Source of the DNA: JANXUC01 sp964619065
Lineage (GTDB): Bacteria; Acidobacteriota; Terriglobia; Terriglobales; Acidobacteriaceae
Assembly (NCBI GenBank): GCA_964619065.1
Contig: CAZUCC010000017.1
Location: 9,678-73,677, forward strand
Length of the DNA: 64,000 nt
Direction: 5' to 3'
In this document: piece by piece, positions 7,484 through 15,060 of the stretch
How the letters are laid out: each line of letters begins with the position of its first letter
Position numbering within the stretch: the first letter of the stretch is position 1
The notes under the pieces: generated by a model
The model's input: the letters and a program-made list of their open reading frames with translations, nothing else
What the model was told of the DNA's origin: nothing
The model's database searches: none
Program-made: the position numbers and the translations under genes

Positions 7484-8843
7484 CTGGCTTGCCATGCCGG
7501 CGTCGGGCGGGGTACGTCCGCGATATGGCGGGACTTTGCGAGTGACCATGGCTGGGACGGTGGGTTCGCTGGATCCTTCTGACGGAGGTTTCCAAAGTGA
7601 AGCGGATGCCGTGGCTCAATCGCGGATTTTGCCGCTGATCTTTGACACATTGGTACGGGTGGATGCTGAGGATCATGCGCATCCGCAATTGGCGGTGGCT
7701 TGGCAGGCGGACCGGTCGTTGAAGAGATGGCAGTTTTGGTTGCGGCCTGGTGTTCGCCTTCAGGATGGAACGGCGTTGGCAGCGATGGCAGTGGCTCAGA
7801 AATTTGCGAAGCTGCATCCGGAGTGGGCTGTGCGGGCGGACGGGGATTCGATTGTGATTGAGAGTGAAACTCCGCAGCCAGCGATGTTATCGGAACTAGC
7901 ACTTGGGCGAAACGCAGTGGTGCTGCGGGGGGCAAATGGGGAACTGATTGGGACGGGACCGTTCCGTATTGTGAATTCGCAACCAGGGAAGAGCCTGGAG
8001 CTTGTGGCAAACGAGAACTCCTGGGGCGGGCGGCCGTTTGTAGATTCCGTGCAGATTGAATTCGCGAAGAGTCTTCGGGACCAGATGCTGGCGTTGCAAC
8101 TGGGAAAAGTAGACCTGATCGAGCTGAGCGCCGACCAGATTGCCAAGGTCGAGAGCGACGGCGGTGGAGTACACGTCTCGCTACCTGTAGAACTGCTAGC
8201 TCTGGTGGCGGCACCGGGTGGGAAGGCTCGGGATAGGCGGTTGCGCGAGGCATTGTCGGCTGCCATTGATCGGAAATCGATGCAAAGCGTGCTGCTGCGC
8301 GGCGGTAGTGAAGTGGCAGGGAGTATTTTGCCAGGGTGGATGACGGGTGAAAGCTTTCTATTTCCGGTACAGACGGATTCGCAACGGGCCCGTCAATTGT
8401 TGAGTGAAGCGCATCCGGCTTTGCTGACGTTATCCTGTGGCGCGGAGGATGCGTTGGCGCGGTTGATCGCAGAGCGGATCGCGCTGAATGCCCGGGAAGC
8501 CGGGTTACAGATTCAGGTTGTTTCGGCTGGTGCTCAATCAGGCGCCAAAGTGGATTTACGGCTCATGCGGATCCCTTTGGCGTCGCCCGATCCCGGCTTA
8601 GCGTTGCGCGATGTGGGCAAAGTGGTGGGAGTGAGCGTTCTGGTGAGCGACACTTCACCGCAAGCTGTATATCTGGCGGAAAAGAAGTTACTGGAGGATG
8701 GAGCCGTGATTCCGCTATTTCACCTTCCCTTGGCGATGCTGCCCGGGGAGCGAGTGCGGAACTGGCGAGCGGAACGGCTGGGGTATGGAGCTTTGGGAGC
8801 GTGGTTGCTGGAAGAAGTTTGGCTGGAGACGACTCAGCCATGA
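7446..8843 (+). CDS. Orphan oligopeptide/dipeptide-binding protein (SBP_bac_5, DppA/OppA-like)
   Basis: A 465-residue protein with a signal peptide (MKRIACCLLAAISWLAMPAS) and the typical start of the mature protein, RYGGTLRVTMAGTVGSLDP. Downstream are family landmarks such as LIFDTLVRVD, W-x-FWLRPGVRLQDGT and LREALSAAIDRKS. Family members deliver peptides to an ABC transporter or a chemoreceptor. No permease or ATPase gene is nearby; instead the TGA stop overlaps the ATG of a histidine kinase (ATGA at 8840-8843). ATG 7446 is preferred to the upstream 7428 because GAGGAGG stands at ideal distance. The lineage may use it as a ligand-binding partner for the kinase. Confidence 0.82.
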   Translation: MKRIACCLLAAISWLAMPASGGVRPRYGGTLRVTMAGTVGSLDPSDGGFQSEADAVAQSRILPLIFDTLVRVDAEDHAHPQLAVAWQADRSLKRWQFWLRPGVRLQDGTALAAMAVAQKFAKLHPEWAVRADGDSIVIESETPQPAMLSELALGRNAVVLRGANGELIGTGPFRIVNSQPGKSLELVANENSWGGRPFVDSVQIEFAKSLRDQMLALQLGKVDLIELSADQIAKVESDGGGVHVSLPVELLALVAAPGGKARDRRLREALSAAIDRKSMQSVLLRGGSEVAGSILPGWMTGESFLFPVQTDSQRARQLLSEAHPALLTLSCGAEDALARLIAERIALNAREAGLQIQVVSAGAQSGAKVDLRLMRIPLASPDPGLALRDVGKVVGVSVLVSDTSPQAVYLAEKKLLEDGAVIPLFHLPLAMLPGERVRNWRAERLGYGALGAWLLEEVWLETTQP

Positions 8844-10621
8844 GTTTTCGCAAACGGCTGCTCTTGCTTTTTGCGCTGACAATCGTATTGGTGGTCGCGT
8901 TGTCTTCGACCGTAGTGTGGGTCATGCTGCGGCGGTCGTTTGAGCAGGCCAACGAGGAGCGGGCAACGTCGCTGACGGCACAATTTCGCGGTGAGTTTGC
9001 ACGACGTGGAGAAGAAGTATCAAGGCGCGTGGCGGCGGTAGCCCAAGGGGAAACGGCAAACCGCATTGCGCTGGAGATCAATCGCGGCAACGCGGATTAC
9101 GGTTCGTACGTGAACGAGGCGCGAACGCTGGCGGATGCGCAGCACTTGGATTTTCTGGAGTTGATTGATTCCCAAGGGACGATTTTGTCGTCGGCACAAT
9201 GGCCGGCGAAATTCGGATACAAGAAAGATCCGGGGTGGGAGGGACAGGGTAGCAGCGCGTTTTTGAAGCGTGAAGAACTCGCGGATGGGCTCGCGTTGGG
9301 ATTGTTCTCCATGCGGGCGGTGCGCTTGGGGGAGAAGCCGCTGTATGTACTGGGCGGACACACGTTGGGGTCAAATTTCCTGGCTTCTCTGGATTTGCCG
9401 CCTGGATTACGAGTGTTTTTTTATCCAAATCTGGAATCCGGGTTTTCGGCGCACCGGATTCAAGATGCGAACGGTACGGTGAAGGATGGAGAGCGCCTGG
9501 GGCTTCTGATTCAGGAGGTGCAGGCGACGGGTAAGGAAGCTGGGGGTAGCGTGCAATGGAGCTCGGATAGCGCGGACGCCGATAGTTTTCGCGCGATTCC
9601 GCTCCAAGGTGCAAATCAGGAATTGCTGGGCGTATTGCTGGTGGGGAGTTCACGGCGTCAGTTGGTGGAACTGCAACGCCGCATTGTGTCGGCCACATTG
9701 CTGGTGGGCGGCGTGGGACTACTGCTGGCGATTTTGTTGAGCAGTTGGGTGGCGGCACGAGTAACGCATCCGATGGAAGAACTAGCAAACGCGGCGCGGC
9801 GCGTAGCGGCTGGCGATTGGGAGACGCACGTTGAGGTTGCGTCGAAGGATGAGCTGGGAGATCTGGCGGAGGCCTTCAACCGCATGACTGGGGAATTGCA
9901 GTCGCAGCGCGATCATCTGGTCCAGGCAGAGCGAGTGGCGGCGTGGAGGGAACTCGCGCGGCGGTTGGCACACGAGTTGAAGAACCCGCTTTTTCCATTG
10001 CAGGTGACGGTGGAGAATTTGATTCGCTCGCGGGCGCATCCGGCGGCGGAGTTTGAGGAAGTATTTCAGGAGAGCACGGCGACTTTGCTGGCGGAATTGG
10101 GGAATCTTAAGAAGATCATCGGACGGTTCAGCGAGTTCTCGAAGATGCCGCAGCCGCAACGGCAAGAGGTGGATGTCAACGAAATTGTCCTGGCCGTGGT
10201 GCGGTTACATCAGGCGCAGCTTCAGGCGTCGGGGAAGCCGGAGATCACAGTCGCAACTGATCTGAATACGGACCTCCCGAAAATTTCGGCGGATCCGGAT
10301 TTGCTGCATCGGGCGCTTTCGAACCTTGTGTTGAACGCGATCGATGCTATGCCCGAGGGCGGAAAGCTTGGATTGACAACGCGTACGGCGGGCGAAGATG
10401 TGGAAATCGATGTGACAGATACAGGGAGCGGACTGAGCAAAGAGGAGTGCGAACGTCTGTTTACTCCTTATTACACAACCAAACAGCATGGGACGGGATT
10501 GGGTTTGGCAATTGTGCAATCCGTGGTGAGTGACCACGGCGGGAACATCAGCGTGGAGAGCGGTCAGAATGGAACTACGTTTCGGATACGGCTGCCGGGC
10601 GGGGCGCCGGGGGGCAAATGA
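8840..10621 (+). CDS. Membrane sensor histidine kinase (NtrY-like)
   Basis: A 593-residue kinase. Two membrane spans (residues about 8-28 and 275-300) bracket a periplasmic sensor domain of some 240 residues. A HAMP linker follows (from THPMEELANAARRVAAGDW), then the phosphoacceptor helix with His378 in RRLAHELKNPLFP, and the ATPase domain with N-box SNLVLNAIDAM, DTGSGLS and GTGLGLAIVQ. All catalytic boxes are intact. The start codon overlaps the stop of the binding-protein gene and the kinase stop overlaps the start of the regulator gene (ATGA both times), so this is a tightly coupled operon. The arrangement is like NtrY/NtrX, but the signal is unknown. Confidence 0.92.
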   Translation: MSFRKRLLLLFALTIVLVVALSSTVVWVMLRRSFEQANEERATSLTAQFRGEFARRGEEVSRRVAAVAQGETANRIALEINRGNADYGSYVNEARTLADAQHLDFLELIDSQGTILSSAQWPAKFGYKKDPGWEGQGSSAFLKREELADGLALGLFSMRAVRLGEKPLYVLGGHTLGSNFLASLDLPPGLRVFFYPNLESGFSAHRIQDANGTVKDGERLGLLIQEVQATGKEAGGSVQWSSDSADADSFRAIPLQGANQELLGVLLVGSSRRQLVELQRRIVSATLLVGGVGLLLAILLSSWVAARVTHPMEELANAARRVAAGDWETHVEVASKDELGDLAEAFNRMTGELQSQRDHLVQAERVAAWRELARRLAHELKNPLFPLQVTVENLIRSRAHPAAEFEEVFQESTATLLAELGNLKKIIGRFSEFSKMPQPQRQEVDVNEIVLAVVRLHQAQLQASGKPEITVATDLNTDLPKISADPDLLHRALSNLVLNAIDAMPEGGKLGLTTRTAGEDVEIDVTDTGSGLSKEECERLFTPYYTTKQHGTGLGLAIVQSVVSDHGGNISVESGQNGTTFRIRLPGGAPGGK

Positions 10622-12015
10622 GCATGGCGGCGAAGGCACATCTCTTGATTGTGGATGACGAGGCGAATACTTTGGCGTCGTTGTCGCGCGCATTTCGATT
10701 GGCGGGACACGAAGCGACCGTCTGCGACAACGCGGGGAAGGCGCTGGCGCTGGCGCTGACGCAGTCGTTCGATTTGATTCTGTCCGATGTGGTGATGCCA
10801 GGTAAGGATGGGTTGAAGCTGCTCGAAGAACTAAAGACAGCGGGCGTGAGCAGTCCGGTGGTGATGATGTCCGGGCAGGCTCACATTGAAATGGCGGTGA
10901 AAGCGACACGGCTCGGAGCGCTGGATTTTCTGGAGAAGCCGATTTCCACGGAGAAGCTGCTACTGACGGTAGAGAACGCGCTGAAGCTGCGAAGATTGGA
11001 GCAAGAGAACTCGGAACTGCGGCAACGTCTGGGGAAACACACGCCGGTGTGGCAAGGCGAAGCGATGCGGCGCGTGATGGCGCAGGTGGAGCGGGTAGCG
11101 GCGAGCGAAGCGCGTGTGTGCATTCTGGGTGAGACGGGAACAGGAAAGGAATTGATTGCGCGAACTCTGCATGAGAAGAGCGCAAGGGCGTCCGGTCCGT
11201 TCGTTACGTTGAATTGCGCGGCAGTGCCAGTAGAGCTGATTGAGTCGGAATTGTTCGGTCACGAGAAGGGATCATTCACTGGGGCGGGTGCGCGGCATCT
11301 GGGGAAATTTGAGCAGGCGCAGCGCGGGACGATTTTTCTGGATGAGATCGGTGATATGCCACTGGCTATGCAAGCGAAGCTATTGCGGGTGTTGGAAGAA
11401 TCGGAGGTAGAGCGGATTGGCGGGGACCATGCGATCAAGGTGGATGTGCGGGTGGTGGTGGCAACCCATCGCGACCTGGAGGCGCTGGTGCGGGAAGGGA
11501 AGTTTCGTCAGGATTTGTTTCATCGGGTGTATGTGTTTCCGCTGGTGCTGCCGCCGTTACGCGAACGGCGCGACGACATTCCGGTGCTGATTGAACATTT
11601 TGCGGCACAAGTGAGCGTGCAGAATGGCTGGAAGCCGATGGCGTTCACGGCAGAAGCTGTGGCCGCTTTGCAGGAAGAGGCGTGGCCGGGGAACGTTCGC
11701 GAGCTGCGCAATGTAGTGGAAAGGGTAATGCTGCTCGCTTCGGACGGTCAGGTGGATGCGGCTACGGTGAGGCTTGCGTTGCCAACGGGAAAGGGCGCTG
11801 CGGGAATGGCCGGAGTCACAGTGTTGAGGACGGGCACGCTGGCCGAGCGCGTGCATGAATTTGAGAAGGAGACGATTCTATCGGAGCTGAAGCGGAGTCA
11901 GTTCCATATGACGAACGCTGCGCGGTCGCTAGGACTGGAGCGCAGCCATCTCTACAAGAAGGCTGAGTTGCTGGGGATTGATTTGCGTGCGGTGAAGGCC
12001 GGACGAGAAGAGTAG
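10618..12015 (+). CDS. NtrC-family sigma54-dependent response regulator
   Basis: A 465-residue response regulator: receiver domain (residues 7-120; acidic pair Asp13/Asp14, phosphoacceptor Asp57 in ILSDVVMPG, Lys in FLEKPIS), AAA+ domain (about 145-375) with Walker A GETGTGKE, the sigma54 contact loop written GSFTGA instead of the usual GAFTGA, Walker B IFLDEIGDM and arginine-finger region, then a Fis-type helix-turn-helix (MTNAARSLGLERSHLYKKAELL). It should be phosphorylated by the kinase encoded just upstream and activate RNA polymerase with sigma54. Ser for Ala in the loop occurs in functional activators. Targets are not known; the tiny-peptide cluster just downstream is one candidate. Confidence 0.93.
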   Translation: MSMAAKAHLLIVDDEANTLASLSRAFRLAGHEATVCDNAGKALALALTQSFDLILSDVVMPGKDGLKLLEELKTAGVSSPVVMMSGQAHIEMAVKATRLGALDFLEKPISTEKLLLTVENALKLRRLEQENSELRQRLGKHTPVWQGEAMRRVMAQVERVAASEARVCILGETGTGKELIARTLHEKSARASGPFVTLNCAAVPVELIESELFGHEKGSFTGAGARHLGKFEQAQRGTIFLDEIGDMPLAMQAKLLRVLEESEVERIGGDHAIKVDVRVVVATHRDLEALVREGKFRQDLFHRVYVFPLVLPPLRERRDDIPVLIEHFAAQVSVQNGWKPMAFTAEAVAALQEEAWPGNVRELRNVVERVMLLASDGQVDAATVRLALPTGKGAAGMAGVTVLRTGTLAERVHEFEKETILSELKRSQFHMTNAARSLGLERSHLYKKAELLGIDLRAVKAGREE

Positions 12016-12155
12016 GGGAGCCGCGCCCTACGGGCGATGTTCTCCCGCCCGCCGCAAAGGGCGCGACAAGGACGGGGCGCCCGGCTGGCGTTTGTGTGAG
12101 CGCTTATTATGCGTCGCACTACCCAAAGCGAGACTTCTAACACTGGAAATGGAAA

Positions 12156-12209
12156 GGGGTGCTGGCGATCCGCCTCGGCGAGGACTTCACGGAGGCGATG
12201 CAGCACCCC
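12156..12209. terminator. Long inverted repeat between regulator gene and peptide cluster
   Basis: GGGGTGCTG (12156-12164) pairs with CAGCACCCC (12201-12209); inside, CGCCTC and GAGGCG extend the stem. It lies between the convergent NtrC-type gene (stop 12015) and tiny-peptide gene 1 (stop 12283). On the plus strand it is followed by TTATTTATT, on the minus strand by TTTCCATTT, so it can serve as a bidirectional terminator. Confidence 0.6.
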
Positions 12210-12282
12210 TTATTTATTCTCTTGGGGGAGAAACTTGTGAACTGCTTTTGTGGAACCTCTCTATGGGGTTACGCTTTCGCGA

Positions 12283-12333
12283 TTATCCGCCCCATACTGC
12301 GCTGCCGGCCTTGGTGTTCGTCTTGATCTTCAT
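12283..12333 (-). CDS. Tiny peptide gene 1 (16 residues), KTNxKAGSAxWG family
   Basis: ATG 12333-12331 to TAA 12285-12283 encodes MKIKTNTKAGSAVWGG. A perfect Shine-Dalgarno AAGGAGG (12347-12341) lies five bases before the ATG, and the frame is closed upstream by a stop at 12360-12358, so the product cannot be longer. Gene 2 encodes exactly the same 16 residues but differs in DNA at eight codons (2, 5, 6, 8, 9, 13, 15, 16), all synonymous third-position changes: this pattern needs selection on the translated peptide. The product is basic at the N terminus, with one Trp and a Gly-Gly end, and has no signal peptide. I do not recognise the family. It could be a RiPP precursor, a signalling peptide or a leader peptide. 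Confidence 0.75.
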   Translation of the reverse strand: MKIKTNTKAGSAVWGG

Positions 12334-12428
12334 TGGGCCCTCCTTCTTAGAAGGTTCTTACAGCGGTTTTGGATGAAAGCTTAGACTCGGTTCGTTTCAA
12401 AGTTGCTGGTGAATCGGCTGGGTGTTTT

Positions 12429-12479
12429 TTAGCCACCCCAAACTGCGCTGCCTGCTTTGGTATTGGTCTTGATTTTCAT
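12429..12479 (-). CDS. Tiny peptide gene 2 (16 residues), same peptide as gene 1
   Basis: ATG 12479-12477 to TAA 12431-12429 encodes MKIKTNTKAGSAVWGG, identical to gene 1 in protein. Its own ribosome-binding site GAGGGAGG stands five to six bases upstream. Starts of genes 1, 2 and 3 are spaced 146 and 142 bases apart, so the unit duplicated in tandem together with part of its leader (ACCGAGT is shared upstream of genes 1 and 2). The stop codon is followed directly by A6, giving no clear terminator. Too short for standard gene callers. Confidence 0.75.
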   Translation of the reverse strand: MKIKTNTKAGSAVWGG

Positions 12480-12527
12480 TGAGCCCTCCCTCTTGCAAAA
12501 TTTAGAAACTCCAACTCGGTGTAATTG

Positions 12528-12556
12528 AAAACCCCCAACCCGGAGGAGGCTGGGGG
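12528..12556 (-). terminator. Intrinsic terminator between tiny peptide genes 3 and 2
   Basis: On the minus strand CCCCCA (12556-12551) and TGGGGG (12537-12532) pair, extended by CC/GG after one mismatch, and are followed by TTTT (12531-12528). It sits just downstream of gene 3 and upstream of gene 2, so gene 2 either has its own promoter or is reached only by read-through. Confidence 0.65.
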
Positions 12557-12570
12557 CCTTCGTGGGTGAT

Positions 12571-12621
12571 CTAGCTACCCCACATTGCGCTGCCTGCCTT
12601 CATGTTCGTCTTGACTCTCAT
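12571..12621 (-). CDS. Tiny peptide gene 3 (16 residues), diverged paralogue
   Basis: ATG 12621-12619 to TAG 12573-12571 encodes MRVKTNMKAGSAMWGS. Compared with genes 1 and 2 the changes are Lys2Arg, Ile3Val, Thr7Met, Val13Met and Gly16Ser; the core KTN-x-KAGSA-x-WG is invariant. GAGGAA about eight bases upstream serves as ribosome-binding site. It is the first gene of the cluster, divergent from the FHA-GAF-sigma54 activator gene at 12898, and is followed by an intrinsic terminator. The loss of the Gly-Gly end argues against a simple double-glycine leader. Confidence 0.72.
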   Translation of the reverse strand: MRVKTNMKAGSAMWGS

Positions 12622-12863
12622 CGTCGTGCTTCCTCGGGGGATACAGACTGGGAATCTGTGATGCACTTCAGTAACTGCAGTCAGGTCCCCAAAGTAACCA
12701 GGGGCTTAGCGAGGGGCGCAAAAATCCATCTATCTGATTGATATTAAGGGAGATAATTCAACTGTGCGGGGCTGCGCCGGGACCGAAGATATTGTTTTCC
12801 CGGGCGGAAACCCTAGCATGGATGTTGGGCGACCTAGCGCTTTTGGTAGTGAAGATCAAGATA
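12622..12863. other. Divergent regulatory region of the peptide cluster
   Basis: No gene is seen. It must hold the promoter of peptide gene 3 (minus strand). An inverted repeat, ACAGA(7)TCTGT, lies at about 12642-12660, some 20-40 bases upstream of gene 3. I looked for a sigma54 -24/-12 element (GG-N10-GC in a TGGCAC/TTGC context) on both strands and found none that convinced. Confidence 0.35.
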
Positions 12864-12891
12864 TCGAAAGTGGTGGGACGGTTGGTATACT
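12864..12891 (+). promoter_or_regulatory. Candidate promoter giving a leaderless transcript
   Basis: TCGAAA (12864-12869), 16-base spacer, TATACT (12886-12891). The GTG start of the downstream gene is at 12898, exactly where transcription should begin, and no Shine-Dalgarno sequence precedes it, so a leaderless mRNA is possible. Confidence 0.4.
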
Positions 12892-12897
12892 TCAGGT

Positions 12898-14856
12898 GTG
12901 GCGGACGAACCGAACGGGCAGAGCAGTCTCGCTGACGATGTCCGGCTCGAAGCTCTCAAGGGGCCCCGGGAAGGAGAGGTGTTCTCCTTCGCGGAGGGTG
13001 AAATCACGATTGGGCGCGACCCTTCCAACCGCGTACCTCTGCTGGATCCTCTGGTGTCGCGGATGCATTGCGTGTTGCGCTCCGACGGCGCAACCTACCA
13101 AATCCTGGACCTCGAAAGCCGTAACAGCACGTTTGTAAACGGGGTCGCCATTAAGGAACGCACCCTGCTGCCCGGCGATCAGATCCGGGTGGGCAATTCG
13201 ATGTTCGTGCTGCGGGGGACAGAGAAAGGGTCGTCCACCTCAGCGGTTTTTGGGGAAGCCGCTTTTGTCGGAGCGTCTGGCCTGCGTGAGAGTGCGACCT
13301 TTATATTGCGCAAAGAAGATGCGCTCTATCTGCAAACCCAGGCGAGCGCGAATCTGCCGGCGACGGCGCGCACAGTGCGCGACCTGAAGGTTTTGGTGGA
13401 CTTCAGTCGTGCCTTGAACGCGATCGACGGGGTTGCGGCCCTGGAGGAGAAGGTACTGGAGGCGGTGCTGGAGGTCTCTCCAGCGGAGCGTGCCGCACTG
13501 GTTCGGACTGAGGATGTCGATGAGGGATTTGGAGCGGTGCGCGGGCGCGATCGACGGCTGGGAGCCGACCAGCCGATTGCGGTCAGCGAGACCATTTTAA
13601 AGCGGGTTTTGGAGGAGAACGTCGCCGTAGTTTCGAACGACATTCCGGGCGACGAAGCGCTGCGCGATGCCGAGAGCCTGATCACAGCACAGGTGCGGTC
13701 GGTGTTAGCGGTACCACTCGAAGTGCAGGGACGCGTACTGGGCGCGATCTATCTGGATGCGAACGCGCACGGGGCTCGATTCGACCCTGCCCTCCTTGAG
13801 CTGATCACGGCGCTCGGGAACGTGGTGGCCCTGGTACTGGAGAATGCCCGGCATATGGAATGGCTGGGAATCGAGAAAGAGCGCCTTGAGGAAGAACTAA
13901 AGATTGAGCATGACATGGTCGGCGAGAGCGAGGCTCTCGACACGGTGAAGCAGTTTGTGGGACGGGTGGCCGGGAACGATTCAACTGTGCTGGTGTGGGG
14001 CGAGAGCGGAACAGGCAAAGAGCTGGTAGCGCGGGCGATCCACCGGAACAGCGCGCGTGTCCACAAGCCGTTTGTGGCCATCAACTGCGCGGCCATTACA
14101 GATACGCTGCTGGAAAGCGAACTCTTTGGACACGAGAAGGGTGCGTTCACCGGGGCGGTGGCGCAGAAGAAAGGCAAGCTGGAAACGGCAGAAGGCGGCA
14201 CGGTTTTCCTGGATGAGATTGGGGAGCTCGCACCCGGACTGCAAGCCAAGCTGCTTCGCGTCTTGCAGGAGCACGAGTTTGAGCGGGTTGGCGGTACGCG
14301 GACGATTCCGCTCAATATCCGTCTGATTGCCGCGACGAACCGGGATTTGAGAGAGGCTTCGCTGAACAAGGAATTTCGTCCCGATTTGTACTACCGACTG
14401 AACGTAGTTTCCGTGAAGATGCCGGCGCTGCGAGAGCGGCGAAAAGATATTCCGATTCTGGCAACTTTTTTTGCCAAGCGCTATGCGGAGAAAATGAAGC
14501 GGAATTTGCGCGGGATTTCCGCGGAGGCACGCGCGTGCTTGATCGGATACGACTGGCCCGGAAATGTGCGCGAACTGGAAAATGCGATTGAGCGGGCCGT
14601 GGTGCTGGGCTCCTCGGAAATGATCTTGCCGGAAGATCTTCCGGAATCGATTCTGGAACAAGCCGGCCCGGATGGACGCGCCGCGACGGCGCTGCACGAC
14701 GGAGTTCGCGAGGCGAAGCGAGTGTTAATCGAACGCGCGATTGACCAGGCGGGCGGGAACTATACGGAAGCGGCGAAGATCCTGGGCGTGCATGCGAATC
14801 ATTTGTTCCGTTTGATTAAGAGCCTGGATATGACGCCGAAGCGTAAGCGGGCTTAG
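12898..14856 (+). CDS. FHA-GAF-sigma54 activator (AAA+, Fis HTH)
   Basis: A 652-residue regulator starting at GTG. Order of domains: FHA phosphothreonine-binding domain (residues about 25-105; ITIGRDPSNRVPL, SRMHC, NSTFVNG), GAF sensory domain (about 165-315), AAA+ sigma54-interaction domain (about 340-575; Walker A GESGTGKE, loop GAFTGA, Walker B VFLDEIGEL) and a C-terminal Fis-type HTH (NYTEAAKILGVHANHLFRLI). There is no receiver domain; input probably comes from a phosphorylated protein bound by FHA plus a small ligand of GAF, which links it to Ser/Thr kinases such as the one at 19.6-22.2 kb. It diverges from the tiny-peptide genes and is a candidate regulator for them; that is inference. 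Confidence 0.92.
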   Translation: MADEPNGQSSLADDVRLEALKGPREGEVFSFAEGEITIGRDPSNRVPLLDPLVSRMHCVLRSDGATYQILDLESRNSTFVNGVAIKERTLLPGDQIRVGNSMFVLRGTEKGSSTSAVFGEAAFVGASGLRESATFILRKEDALYLQTQASANLPATARTVRDLKVLVDFSRALNAIDGVAALEEKVLEAVLEVSPAERAALVRTEDVDEGFGAVRGRDRRLGADQPIAVSETILKRVLEENVAVVSNDIPGDEALRDAESLITAQVRSVLAVPLEVQGRVLGAIYLDANAHGARFDPALLELITALGNVVALVLENARHMEWLGIEKERLEEELKIEHDMVGESEALDTVKQFVGRVAGNDSTVLVWGESGTGKELVARAIHRNSARVHKPFVAINCAAITDTLLESELFGHEKGAFTGAVAQKKGKLETAEGGTVFLDEIGELAPGLQAKLLRVLQEHEFERVGGTRTIPLNIRLIAATNRDLREASLNKEFRPDLYYRLNVVSVKMPALRERRKDIPILATFFAKRYAEKMKRNLRGISAEARACLIGYDWPGNVRELENAIERAVVLGSSEMILPEDLPESILEQAGPDGRAATALHDGVREAKRVLIERAIDQAGGNYTEAAKILGVHANHLFRLIKSLDMTPKRKRA

Positions 14857-14966
14857 GGCTGTTTGTGCATCCCAAGGAATTCCTCGCTGTGCCCTGAAAG
14901 CCTCATATTTCCTGGGCCTGGGTGGAACGGCTGGAAGCCTCGCCTTCCCGAAAAATTGTCGGCGCG

Positions 14967-14994
14967 TTGACATTCCCCAGTGCGCATTTATAAT
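14967..14994 (+). promoter_or_regulatory. Consensus sigma70-type promoter
   Basis: TTGACA (14967-14972), 16-base spacer, TATAAT (14989-14994): both hexamers match the consensus exactly. It lies 66 bases before the ATG of the lipoprotein gene at 15061 and should drive the two-gene lipoprotein operon strongly. Confidence 0.8.
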
Positions 14995-15060
14995 GCGGCT
15001 GCTTTCCTAGCGTCTTTCTGGACACAATCCACCAGCCTGTCCTGTAGTTGAGGAGCAGAT

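Noticed and set aside
12622..12897. Sigma54 promoter for the tiny peptide genes
   Set aside because: Expected from the flanking activators, but no GG-N10-GC element in a TGGCAC/TTGCA context was found on either strand.
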